This document shows positions 21,077-31,144 of a DNA stretch of 64,000 bases, one piece after another. The translations under genes were made by a program, and so were the position numbers. The DNA comes from Falciphora oryzae (taxonomy: Eukaryota; Ascomycota; Sordariomycetes; Magnaporthales; Magnaporthaceae), in contig JNVV01000037.1 of NCBI GenBank assembly GCA_000733355.1, positions 87,767-151,766 of the forward strand. The letters run 5' to 3'. Each line of letters opens with the position of its first letter. The stretch's first letter is position 1. The notes under the pieces were generated by a model. It did no database searches, was not told the DNA's origin, and saw only the letters and a program-made list of their open reading frames with translations.

Positions 21077-23341
21077 ATGGCATTCCCTAGACTGCCCCTC
21101 AGCCTGAGGAGCAGACCAGTCGGGACGCGCGAGGCCGCGGCGCCGGTGGACCAGGAGCGCGATCTCCCAAGCGTGCGCACCGGTGGTCAGCCCGCCCCCT
21201 TCCTCGGCCTGAGGTCAAGGCTGTCCCAGATATGGCTCAACCTCTGGACCATCCTGCTGCTGCTGGTCCTGATCCGCGTCATAATACTCCTTGCCGGCCT
21301 GAACGAGAACATCGGCGACGCCAAGGTCCGCGCGCTCTCGGCGTGCAGCAAGGTCGAGGACATTGGCAGCGCCATGGCCTCGATGCCTCACTACCTGTCG
21401 CGCGGCGTCAACAAGGTCGCCACCGAGGGCATCTCGCACGCCATCAGCGCCATGGTCCAGGTGCTCATGCTGATCCTGACCGCGGTCGAGAACATCATCT
21501 ACTTCGTCATCAACTTCTACGTCGGCACCTACGTGTGTCTGATCGCCGCCTTCATCCACGGCACCTTCGACATCGGCGTCGGCGCCGCCGATGCCGTGAC
21601 CAAGGTCATGAACGACGCCATTGGCAAGATCTCCAACGGCCTCAACGACGAGATTGGCAACTTCCAGAAGACTGTTAACGACATCATCGACAAAGTCAAC
21701 TCGGGCACCAGCCTCGGCGGCCTCATCGGCGGCTCCGGCATCAGCATCCCCAAGCTGGACGTGGGAAGCAAGCTCAACGACCTGCGAAACATCAAAGTCG
21801 ACAGCGGCGACTTCGTCAAGAGCCTCAAGGACATGAAGGACAAGACGCCGACGTTTGACGACGTGCAGAACTTCACCAAGCAGGCCATCGCCGTCCCCTT
21901 CGACCTCGTCCGCAAGGAGCTCAACAAGAGCGCCGAGACGTGGACCGTGCCCAGGAACATGTTCCCGCTCGCCCAGAAGCAGGCCCTCTCCTTCTGCTCC
22001 GACAACAACGCCATCCGCGACTTCTTCGACGGGCTCTACACAGTCGCCAACAACGCCCGCATCGCCTTCCTGGTCGTCATCCCCATCCTCGCCATCCTGG
22101 TGTGCATACCCATGGCTATCATGGAGATCAGGCGGTACAGGCACCAGAAGGAGCTGTCGAAGGAGCTGTCGCGGCAGATGATCAACCGCGAGTTCGACTC
22201 CATGGACGCCATCTACCAGTCCTCGCGCCCGTTGTCGTCGCGCGTCGGCGTCTGGCTTGGCAACAAGTTCAAGGGCAGCGACCGCGAGTACCTGGTCCGC
22301 TGGGCCTGGGCGTACGCGACCTCGCTCCCCGCGCTCTTTGTTCTGTCGCTCGCCATCGCCGGCCTCTTCTCGTGCTTTTGCCAGTGGATCGTGCTGCAGC
22401 TCGTCAAGAAGGAGGCGCCCGCGCTCGTCAACAAGGTCGGCGACTTTGCCAACGACGTCGTGCACACGCTCGAGGGCGTCTCGACCAAGTGGGCCACCGA
22501 CGCCAACGGCGTGCTGCTCAACTACAACAACGAGGTCAACAACGACGTGCTCGGGCACGTGCGCACGGCCACGTCGGCCGTCAACAACACGCTCGCCACG
22601 TTCCAGACGGAGATGAACAAACGCCTGGACCAGGTCTTCAAGGGCACGGTGCTCGAGAACGTGGTCAAGGACGTGGTGCGCTGCATTATCGGGCTCAAAA
22701 TCGAGGCGGTCGAGAAGGGCCTGACGTGGGTGCACGAGCACGCCAAGGTCTCGTTCCCGCTCTTCCCCAACGACACCTTCAGCAGCGGCGCGCAGGAGTC
22801 CATCTCGGGCGACTCAGAGATGAATTCGTTCCTGTCGAGCCCGTCGAGCGTCACCACCGACGAGATCACGGCTGCCGTCTACCGCGTCATCAACTACCTG
22901 CAGAACGGCATCATCCAGGACGCCCTCGTCTCGGCGGGCCTGCTGCTGCTGTACGTCATCGTCGTGCTCGTCGGCGTCATCCGCGCCCTGCTCAACATCA
23001 CGGGCCCGCGCAAGAGCACCCGCGGCATGGGCGGCGGCTACCAGGGCAGCCTGACGAGCGCGCACGAGAAGGAAGGGATGGCGGGGGCGGGAGGATACCA
23101 TGACGCCCCGCTGTACGCGCCGCACGACGACAGGCGCGAGTACGACTACGCGACGACGCACGAGATGAAGCAGCACCCGGTCCCGACCGCCACGCAGCCC
23201 GGCGTCGGGAGGCACCAGTCGTCGCGCGCCGTCTTTGTCAGCGACGCCGACGACGAGAGCAACGGCAGCGCCCACCACTACCCCAACGAGAAGAAGGAGG
23301 CGCCGGGGAGCAAGGGCAACTACTACGGGCAGCCGTTCTAG
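21077..23341 (+). CDS. prm1: plasma membrane fusion protein Prm1
   Basis: A single exon encoding 754 residues that I recognise as Prm1, the multispanning protein that stabilises plasma-membrane merger during mating-cell fusion. Hydrophobic segments lie near residues 53-75 (LWTILLLLVLIRVIILL), 130-165 (VLMLILTAVENIIYF onward), 328-350 (IAFLVVIPILAILVCIPMAI), 410-440 (LPALFVLSLAIAGLFSC) and 618-640 (GLLLLYVIVVLVGVIRALL), the usual Prm1 layout. Long amphipathic extracellular loops between them contain several NxS/T sites. The tail is hydrophilic and acidic. The ATG is in good context (accATGG) after a pyrimidine-rich leader. It is the first intact gene after the pseudogene block. Confidence 0.93.
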   Translation: MAFPRLPLSLRSRPVGTREAAAPVDQERDLPSVRTGGQPAPFLGLRSRLSQIWLNLWTILLLLVLIRVIILLAGLNENIGDAKVRALSACSKVEDIGSAMASMPHYLSRGVNKVATEGISHAISAMVQVLMLILTAVENIIYFVINFYVGTYVCLIAAFIHGTFDIGVGAADAVTKVMNDAIGKISNGLNDEIGNFQKTVNDIIDKVNSGTSLGGLIGGSGISIPKLDVGSKLNDLRNIKVDSGDFVKSLKDMKDKTPTFDDVQNFTKQAIAVPFDLVRKELNKSAETWTVPRNMFPLAQKQALSFCSDNNAIRDFFDGLYTVANNARIAFLVVIPILAILVCIPMAIMEIRRYRHQKELSKELSRQMINREFDSMDAIYQSSRPLSSRVGVWLGNKFKGSDREYLVRWAWAYATSLPALFVLSLAIAGLFSCFCQWIVLQLVKKEAPALVNKVGDFANDVVHTLEGVSTKWATDANGVLLNYNNEVNNDVLGHVRTATSAVNNTLATFQTEMNKRLDQVFKGTVLENVVKDVVRCIIGLKIEAVEKGLTWVHEHAKVSFPLFPNDTFSSGAQESISGDSEMNSFLSSPSSVTTDEITAAVYRVINYLQNGIIQDALVSAGLLLLYVIVVLVGVIRALLNITGPRKSTRGMGGGYQGSLTSAHEKEGMAGAGGYHDAPLYAPHDDRREYDYATTHEMKQHPVPTATQPGVGRHQSSRAVFVSDADDESNGSAHHYPNEKKEAPGSKGNYYGQPF

Positions 23342-24743
23342 GAACAACGGCGGGACCCAAGACCGTCACTGCCCCCGCCCACTAGACCGCGCGATATGGT
23401 CTAAGTGGTTTTTTTAACGTCTCTCTTATTGCTCCGATTCCTTTTCTCGTCAAAGTTACATATACCCAAGGGCGGCTTGTCTGTGTCTGCTTCGTTGTTC
23501 TGGTTTCCTTTTTCCCCTTCACCCGCTTGATGGCTTCGAGGATGTTTTCTCGCCGCTGGTTGGGCGCTTTTTTGGCATCAATATTTTGTTCTGGTCTGTT
23601 GATTAGACGGTGGATAAAGCCAACACATGACCCTCAGTTTTCCTTTTTTTTTCTCTCTCTCCATAACTACAGTTTTGCATTTTTGTTACCATCTCGCATT
23701 ACTGCTTAATATCCGCGTTCCTTCTAGACGGATTCAGGGGTTTGCTGTTTCCCTCAATTTTTGGTCTACAAAAAAAGGACTTGCATTTCCATGCAAAGCT
23801 TTTCGCTTCTCGACTTTCCTTCTCATCTCTTGATACCCTGTGGCAACTTGTCCCGCAGCGCAGGACATGCTTGACCATGGAAGAAAGAAAGGCACACCTA
23901 TCTGTGAAACCCAGAGTGACCGAGGGTGAAGGCATGGGTCTAGGAAGGGACATTGGCTGCCGGAACCCTCGTCCGAAAGATTGACGATGGACATATTCTC
24001 ACGAGATTTCACGCCGCAATCTGTCGCACAGACTAGAGATGAATCAAGACAGTGTGCTCCCGATGTAGTATCTCTTCAATATCGTTTATCGCCGAGTATC
24101 GTGGCTCACAGGTCCTGTCAATAATTGCAGCATTCCCCGGCAAAATATGCCAGGGGAGACAAGTGACTTTGAGGCAGGTGGCACTATTAGCTGTAAAGGG
24201 AGACGGATGGGATGGGGAAGGCAATCTGCGGGTTGGGCTACAAATCACCCCGTGGATCTCAGAGGAAAACGAGATTGAAGCTATCCAATATAGGCCTCGG
24301 TGCCTGGAACCTTCTTTCTCGGCCTTTCTCTCCCTCCCTTTTTTTTCTGCTGCCGCCTAGCCCGCCCACGACAAAGAAGTTGGCACCTCCCTCCGCTGAA
24401 AAAAAAAAAAAAAAAGAAAGGGCGGATAATTAATGGGTACAGGAACAGGAAAATTACAGTAACAGGGAAAAATGCAGGAGAAAAACGATACCGGAAAGGA
24501 TACGAGGAAAAGATACAAAAAAGAACCTTATTATGTCAATCGGGGTGCCATCTTTTTGTCATGATCGAGATGGTAGCTTGTCGTTTCCATGGTTCCCCTG
24601 AGGTCGCGACCACCCCAAATAGGACCCTGGAGTTTCCTCTTCCGGCATCGGCCAGCCCGCCCAACACGGCGGCGGAAGGTGGGGTCTGCAAGCAGCAGCT
24701 CCCGCCGGAACGGGATTTACACAGCACAAAGGTGGAAATTTTG
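23342..24743. other. intergenic, no gene seen
   Basis: 3' flank of prm1 and 5' flank of the tryptophan synthase gene. It contains a run of 16 A near 24400 followed by a degenerate purine-rich tract (24416-24525). Confidence 0.6.
24416..24525. repeat. degenerate purine-rich GATACA/GGAAA tract
   Basis: Irregular repeats of the type GGAAARGATAC follow an A-run. A similar tract follows the A-run at 44127-44148. The origin is unclear. Confidence 0.6.
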
Positions 24744-24750
24744 TGACTCA
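24744..24750 (+). promoter_or_regulatory. TGACTCA site, likely CPC1/GCN4 element of tryptophan synthase
   Basis: Perfect match to the binding site of the bZIP cross-pathway control activator (CPC1/CpcA/Gcn4), 163 bp before the ATG. Tryptophan genes are classic targets. The function is inferred from motif and position. Confidence 0.6.
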
Positions 24751-24912
24751 AGCGGAGCCCTCGACGTCAGCAGAGTGTAAAGGGAGCGCGACCTCTGTTT
24801 CCATTGCTTCCCGTCCAGACTCGATTTTTCCCTTCCCTCGTTTTGTTCCATTGGCTTTGCTCGTGATACCTCGCTCGTACCAGGTTGCTTCAATTGAACA
24901 TCCCCGGCCATC

Positions 24913-27454
24913 ATGGAGCACATCAAGAAGGCATTCGAGCGCTGCAAGGCCAACGGCCGGGTGAGGATCTCCCTTCGACTTGCTACCCCTCAATGCCGCT
25001 TGCGGAGCGGACTGGCGATGGCTTCAAAGAATGGGGCGCGGCGCAAACCATGAGGCGAATCTGGTTCAATCTAACTTATTCCTTTTGTCATGTCTCCAGG
25101 CAGCGCTGGTCACCTATGTCACGGCCGGATTCCCGACGGCGGCGGACACCCCCAACATCATGGTAGCGATGGAGAAGGGCGGCGCTGGTAAGGCCCCTTC
25201 CGACCCGACCCCTGAGACAGCGCAGCGCAGACGACAAAACGCTAACGAATCAATTTGTCTGCAGATGTCATCGAGCTCGGCGTGCCCTTCACAGACCCCA
25301 TCGCCGACGGGCCTACCATCCAGACAGCCAACACGGTGAGCCAGCAGCACATGCCAAGAGCGTGGTAGGGAGAAAGGCAGACGAAGGGATAAGGCGTACA
25401 GCGGAAGGCTGACGATGCGAAATTGCTCCACACTCGATAGATCGCATTGCAAAATGGAGTCACCATCACCTCGGTTCTCCAGATGGTCCGGGACGCGCGG
25501 AAACTCGGCCTCAAGGCCCCCGTCATGATGATGGGCTACTACAACCCGATGCGGGCATACGGCGAGGCCAAGCTGCTCCAGGACTGCAAGGAGGCCGGCG
25601 TGAACGGATTCATCCTCGTCGACCTCCCCCCTGAGGAAGCCGTCTCCTTCCGCAAGCTCTGCAGTGTTGCTGGGTAAGCTCTTTACCCCTGGCCCTACCT
25701 CCTATGCGCCATTCTGGTGACTCACATCTGACAACCATACCTCGGGCCATAGACTTTCGTACGTCCCCCTGATCGCGCCCGCCACCTCGGACGCCCGCAT
25801 GCGACTTCTTTGCCAGCTGGCCGACTCCTTCATCTACGTCGTCTCGCGCATGGGCGTTACTGGCGCCACTGGAACCCTGAACGCCGCTCTCCCGGAGCTG
25901 CTGGCTCGTGTAAAGAAGTATAGCGGCAACAAGCCCGCCGCCGTCGGCTTCGGCGTCTCGACGCGCGAGCACTTCCTCGCCGTCGCGGGGCTGGCTGATG
26001 GTGTCGTCGTCGGCAGCCAGATCATCACGACCCTCAAGAATGCCGAGCCTGGCAAGGCCATCGAGGCCACGCGTGAGTACTGCTCGTACCTGTGCGGCCG
26101 CGCCTCGGTTGAGGATGTGGCCGAGGTCACGGCCGCCCCGCCTACCGAGGACGGCGTCAAGACGGCGCCCGGCGATGAGGCCGGCGCCAAGCCCGGAACC
26201 GCCGAGGCCAACGATGCGGACCTCGTGGCGCAGCTGGCGGCCATGCATGGCAAGATCCCCGACCGGTTCGGCGAGTTCGGCGGACAGTACGTGCCTGAGT
26301 CGCTCATGGACTGCCTGACGGAGCTTGAGGATGGCTTCAACAAAATCAAGGACGACCCGGCCTTCTGGGAGGAGTACCGGTCCTACTACCCCTACATGGG
26401 CCGGCCAGGCCAGCTGCACCTGGCGGAGCGGCTGACGGAGCATGCGGGCGGCGCCAAGATCTGGCTCAAGCGCGAGGACCTGAACCACACGGGCAGCCAC
26501 AAGATCAACAACGCGCTAGGCCAGCTGCTGCTCGCTCGGCGATTGGGCAAGAAGCGCATTATCGCCGAGACGGGCGCGGGCCAGCACGGCGTCGCGACGG
26601 CCACGGTCTGCGCAAAGTTTGGCATGCCCTGCACCATCTACATGGGCGCCGAGGACGTGCGCCGGCAGGCATTGAACGTGTTCCGCATCCGCCTCCTGGG
26701 CGCGGAGGTAGTGCCCGTGACGGCGGGCACGCAGACGCTTCGCGACGCCGTCAACGAGGCACTGCGGGCTTGGGTCGTCGACGTGGACACGACGCACTAC
26801 ATCATCGGCAGCGCCATCGGCCCGCACCCCTTCCCCACCATCGTGCGCACATTCCAGTCCGTCATTGGCAACGAGACCAAGGAGCAGCTGCAGAAGCTGC
26901 GCGGCAAGCTGCCAGACGCTGTTGTGGCTTGTGTCGGCGGTGGCAGCAACGCTGTGGGCATGTTCTACCCCTTCTCCAACGACCCTTCGGTCAAGCTGCT
27001 GGGCGTTGAGGCGGCCGGAGACGGAGTAGAGACACTTCGGCACAGCGCCACTCTGTCGGCCGGCACCAAGGGCGTCCTGCACGGCGTGCGCACTTACGTG
27101 CTGCAGAACGAGCATGGCCAGATTCAGGACACTCACTCGGTCTCGGCTGGGCTCGATTACCCAGGCGTGGGTCCGGAGCTGTCCAACTGGAAGGACAGCG
27201 AGCGTGCAAAGTTTGTGGCCGCTACGGATTCGCAGGCTTTCGAGGGATTCCGGCTCATGAGCCAGCTGGAGGGCATTATCCCCGCGCTTGAGTCGGCTCA
27301 CGGCATCTACGGTGCCGTCGAGTTGGCCAAGACAATGACCCCTGACCAGGACGTTGTCATCTGCCTCAGTGGCCGCGGTGACAAGGATGTTCAGAGCGTG
27401 GCTGACGAGCTGCCTAACATCGGGCCCAAGATTGGCTGGGACTTAAGGTTCTAA
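24913..27454 (+). CDS. TRP5: bifunctional tryptophan synthase (alpha-beta fusion)
   Basis: Five exons: 24913-24960, 25100-25187, 25265-25335, 25441-25673 and 25753-27454, giving 2142 nt and 713 residues. The alpha part (residues 1 to about 260, TIM barrel) cleaves indole-3-glycerol phosphate. It shows [15 protein letters not shown] with the catalytic Glu and Asp. The beta part (about 315-705) condenses indole with serine using pyridoxal phosphate bound to the lysine in [12 protein letters not shown], and shows the phosphate-binding GGGSNAVG. The linker carries an Ala/Glu-rich insert. Introns crowd into the alpha half and the beta half is intron-free. The single-chain arrangement is the fungal norm. 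A TGACTCA site lies 163 bp upstream. Confidence 0.97.
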
Positions 27455-28226
27455 GCGATGATGCGTTGGGTTTTTGAACGTGTTCCAGAGTAAAATGCTT
27501 GCTCAGCGATTATATGACTGGTTAAATCAAGGATCGGGAGTCAAAGGGGAAAAAAAAATATCCGCATAGTCGGGGCTGATGCAGGAAAAGGGATACACAG
27601 ACTATAGGATAATAGACCTAAGACCTGAGCATCAATACCTCGGACGAGTTTCGGCAGCCGATGTCGATAGACCCATGCCTTCCTTCCATGATCATGTATG
27701 ACCTGCCTGCACCGTCGAATTCTACTAGGGAACGCCGGCAATACCAGTTAGTTCAAAACTTGCAACGGCCGATAGTAAAGCATCTTTTTGCAGGAAAGGC
27801 AAACGGGAATTGAAATGACAGATGAACAGGGTATGAAAGGGATAGGAGTGAAAGGGGGGAAAGGAAAAGGAAAAGGAAAAGGAAAAGGAAAAGGAAAAGG
27901 AAAAGGAAAAGGAAAAGGAAAAGGAAAAGGAATAAAAGGGTAAAAAGGAAAAGGAATAGGAATTCGAAAGGACACCAAATAAACAGGAACAGGGATCCGG
28001 TGTTTCAATGCATCTCCGGTTTGTTAGACAGACTGCCGCGTGAAATATGGTGAAAATACGCACATCGTCATGCATTTAGCGATGTATTCGCGGCTGGCTA
28101 CTCCTGCCTGAGGCCCGGTGTGTGTTTTACAACGTTCATGTTTATACATAATGCCGCCCACATCCGCTAGATGTTGCCAAGGCTGTGGACGCACAGTCTG
28201 TTGACTGTCCAGTCCCCGGGGCAAGT
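27455..28226. other. convergent intergenic region with hexanucleotide repeat
   Basis: 3' flanks of two convergent genes. Apart from the AAAAGG repeat nothing is recognisable. Confidence 0.7.
27861..27930. repeat. (AAAAGG)n microsatellite
   Basis: About 11.7 perfect copies of a six-base unit. Imperfect copies continue to about 27960. Confidence 0.95.
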
Positions 28227-29066
28227 TTATGGCCGTGCCGCGTCCCTCGTGCTAGGTTTCGGCTCCTCCCTCATGAAACCGTCGTCAACAGCCTCAGGCT
28301 CGGCCGCGCCCTCAGCCTCGGGACCGCCAAGGTTGAACTCCTGGTCCGTATCCAGCATCGCCTGCGTCTCCTGCATCAACGACTCGGCCGTGTAGCCGTC
28401 GGGCAGGACCTGAGTAGCCGCAGACGCAGCAGCCAGGCCGGCGGGCGGGAGGCCGAGCGCGACCCTCTGGGCCGCGAACCTCTCCTGCACGGCGGGGGTC
28501 TGCATCAGCCTCCAGCGCAGCCTCCACCCCCAGGGCCCCAGGTCTTTGATGCGCTGGGCCTTTGAGCCGAGCAGGTACTCGTCAAGCCCGCCGACCTTGT
28601 CGAGGGTGCGCAGGACGCGGGTCGTGATCTTTGTGCGCACCATCATGCCGAGGGCCTCGGACCACAGACGCCGGCTCTGGACGTTGGGGCGCCACTTGCG
28701 CGGGGTCTTGACGGCGTGCTTCTTGGACACGTTGTGGCCGAAGCGGATGGTGGCGGACCCGTACAGCCCCGTGTTGGACTGCTTGTAGACGCGCCGCTCG
28801 CCGTAGGGGTACGGCGGGATCTCGGGGTGCGCGGCGGTGGGTGAGGGTATGGGGATGTCGCTGTCGCGGACCGGCTTCTGCTTGTAGGCGCCGGGGGCGG
28901 TAGAGGTGAATGGGCGTCGCGAGGTCGGCGGTGCGGCTGCTGCTGCTGCTGCGCCTGCCAGCAGCGTCCTGCTAGTCCGGTGGGCGGCGGCTGTGCATGT
29001 GGTTGTGGTTGAGGGTCGGGCCGCCAGCAGGCCAAGGCCCCTGGCGAGAGGCCTTGACGGCAGCAT
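28227..29066 (-). CDS. MRPL24: mitochondrial large-subunit ribosomal protein bL28m
   Basis: Single exon of 279 residues. The N-terminus is rich in Arg, Ser and Ala without acidic residues (MLPSRPLARGLGLLAARPS), a typical mitochondrial targeting sequence. The bL28 core lies around residues 95-175: GLYGSATIRFGHNVSKKH, then TPRKWRPNVQSRRLW and MVRTKITTRVLRTLDKVGG. The acidic C-terminal extension (about 205-279) is fungal. It acts in the mitoribosome. It is divergent from the gene at 29477 with 410 bp between the two ATGs. Confidence 0.92.
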   Translation of the reverse strand: MLPSRPLARGLGLLAARPSTTTTCTAAAHRTSRTLLAGAAAAAAAPPTSRRPFTSTAPGAYKQKPVRDSDIPIPSPTAAHPEIPPYPYGERRVYKQSNTGLYGSATIRFGHNVSKKHAVKTPRKWRPNVQSRRLWSEALGMMVRTKITTRVLRTLDKVGGLDEYLLGSKAQRIKDLGPWGWRLRWRLMQTPAVQERFAAQRVALGLPPAGLAAASAATQVLPDGYTAESLMQETQAMLDTDQEFNLGGPEAEGAAEPEAVDDGFMREEPKPSTRDAARP

Positions 29067-29439
29067 CGTCGTGGCTGTCCGGGGTCTGGATTTTTTTATC
29101 GGGGCCGAGAATTGACGACGGGTCTTTTCAGCCGGCCGGGGGCGACACTCGTGGAATTGTGTTTCGAGGTCAATTGGCGTTGCCCGAGTGCGGCACTATC
29201 TTCCCACGCTGCTTGAGACTATTCCCAGATGCTGCTTGCTCCAAAATTCAGCGCAGTGGACGAGGCTGCGGGGCCCCTGGTTGAGTCATGTGACCTCGCG
29301 GGAGTCTCGCGCGGGGCCGACCTCGGTCGTCGCCTTTATTTGGAAACGTCCATCGCCTGAGCCACGGTGACATAGGAGGTCAGCTCGCCTCGTCCATCGC
29401 CGAATCGGCAATCAGACAACACACACCCACGCATTCACG

Positions 29440-29476
<37 letters not shown>
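29067..29476. promoter_or_regulatory. divergent promoter region ending in a 35-A run
   Basis: 410 bp shared by two divergent genes. TGAGTCA occurs at 29282-29288. From 29442 to 29476 there are 35 consecutive A that run straight into the ATG of the downstream gene. Confidence 0.6.
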
Positions 29477-29479
<3 letters not shown>

Positions 29480-30730
29480 CTCCCGCCAATTGACGATGCC
29501 GTGCTGCAGAACAATCCCGAGTTCGCGACGCTCTACAACACGCTGACGACGGCGGTCTTGAACGACGATGGCTCGACCATAAACGACCCCTCCTCCAAGG
29601 AGCGCGATGCCACCCGCGAGGTACGATGGGACTGACGCTTTGTTTTTCCAATTCCCTTGCGATCTATACTGTTCTAACAATCCCGACTCCCCTCACAGAA
29701 ACTTAAAAAGCATCGCCTCAAGGCCGCAAAGCACCATCTCCTGATCGACGCCCTCTCCACCGTCTCCCCACCCCCACCAGCCGAGCCAAAGCCGCAACTC
29801 CAACAACTAAGAAGGACGACAACAAGCACATCATCCGCCCCTCCCCCATCCGCCCAATCCGCCGCCGGCACCGACCAGCTCCCCCCACCCCTAATCGACC
29901 TGCTCCTCCTCCTCCCGCCCCTCCTCTCTAGCTCTGCGACCGCCGACCCGGACCAACAACCCGCCCTCGACCCAGCAACCCTCGACCTCCTCCTGACCAG
30001 CCCGCCGCTGAGCGACCTCCCCATCCTTCTCCCGCACCTCTGGCCCCTCCTGTCCGCCTCCCTCCAGACGTCCGCCCTCTCGCTGGCCCGGCACGCCCAC
30101 CCCTCCACCAACCCCTCCTACCTGCACCGCCACCTCCCCACCCTCGGCCCCTCCATCGCCTCCTCCATGACCGCCCTGTCCGCCTCCAAGCANNNNNNNN
30201 NNNNNNNNNNNNNNNNNNNNNNNNNNNNNNNNNNNNNNNNNNNNNNNNNNNNNNNNNNNNNNNNNNNNNNNNNNNNNNNNNNNNNNNNNNNNNNNNNNNN
30301 NNNNNNNNNNNNNNNNNNNNNNNNNNNNNNNNNNNNNNNNNNNNNNNNNNNNNNNNNNNNNNNNNNNNNNNNNNNNNNNNNNNNNNNNNNNNNNNNNNNN
30401 NNNNNNNNNNNNNNNNNNNNNNNNCTGTGGGCCGCCAGGGCGGACGTGTACGCGCCCGAGGCCAAGGCCGCGCTGGCCGCGTACGCGGCGCACCTGCGCG
30501 ACTCGCGCGTCAGGCTGGCCGAGGGGTGCAGGGCGAGGGAGGCCGAGCTGGCCGAGTACGGGGTCGTGATTGCGGAGGAGGGGGGTAACAATGATGATGA
30601 GGGTGGCGGTGGTGAGAGGGACATTTCGGCCAAGGAGCGGACAATGCGCGAGATGGCCAGGGTGCTTGGCGAGATGGAGCGGGAGATGGAGGACATTCAG
30701 CGGGATCTGGACCGGCTTGGTCGGGCGTGA
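29477..30730 (+). CDS. conserved fungal protein of unknown function, C-terminal coiled coil
   Basis: Two exons: 29477-29620 and 29699-30730, with a 78-nt intron of GTACGA..CACAG. The product is about 391 residues and stays in frame across a 232-base N gap (30193-30424). The start MLPPIDDAVLQNNPEFATLYN is followed by a basic helix (KLKKHRLKAAKHHLL), a Pro/Gln-rich linker, a leucine-rich helical part (LIDLLLLLPPLL) and, after the gap, two Ala/Arg/Glu-rich helices ending in a heptad-like coiled coil (ARVLGEMEREMEDIQRDL). I do not recognise a named family. It looks like a structural or complex subunit, but that is a guess. The ATG directly follows 35 A. Confidence 0.8.
30193..30424. other. assembly gap (232 N) inside a coding exon
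   Basis: The reading frame on both sides agrees with the stated gap length, so the size estimate is plausible. About 77 residues are unknown. Confidence 0.99.
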
Positions 30731-31144
30731 GGACAATTATGTTGGTTCCAAGGCAGATTGTCCGATGAGGTATGCTTGCCCTCGACTCGTCACTGCCCAC
30801 AAATCGACTGCTGGTGAATAGGAGAAGAAAGGACTTTTTATTGCTCTGTTGTACAAGTCGGATGTGTGCCATGTCCGATTGGGTGTCGGGGCATTGCTCG
30901 TCTATGATCTAGATCTATGAGGACCTGTCCCTGAGCCGGTCAAGTGCCAAGAGTTGGAACCAAAAAGGAGATCCCCCGGGAGGTTGGTATGCCAAACCCG
31001 TCGATACGTCCCAAATGCCTTTTCCACAAAATCCGCTTGCCGTTGTACTTTGTCCCAATTTTGCCAGCCGGTAACATTTCCGCCTTAAAAAAGCCAAATT
31101 CATATCCCGCTGAGCCTCGTTCATCGTTTGGTCCGTTTCGCGAT
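30731..31144. other. convergent intergenic region, no gene seen
   Basis: 3' flanks of the coiled-coil gene and the aminotransferase gene. Confidence 0.7.

Noticed and set aside
21215..22741. 508-codon open frame antisense to prm1
   Set aside because: Arises from GC-rich third positions of prm1 read backwards; low-complexity Asp/Val/Leu-rich sequence, no domain.
27861..27930. Regular repeat array that might suggest a CRISPR
   Set aside because: Unit is only six bases with no spacers, in a eukaryote; a simple microsatellite.
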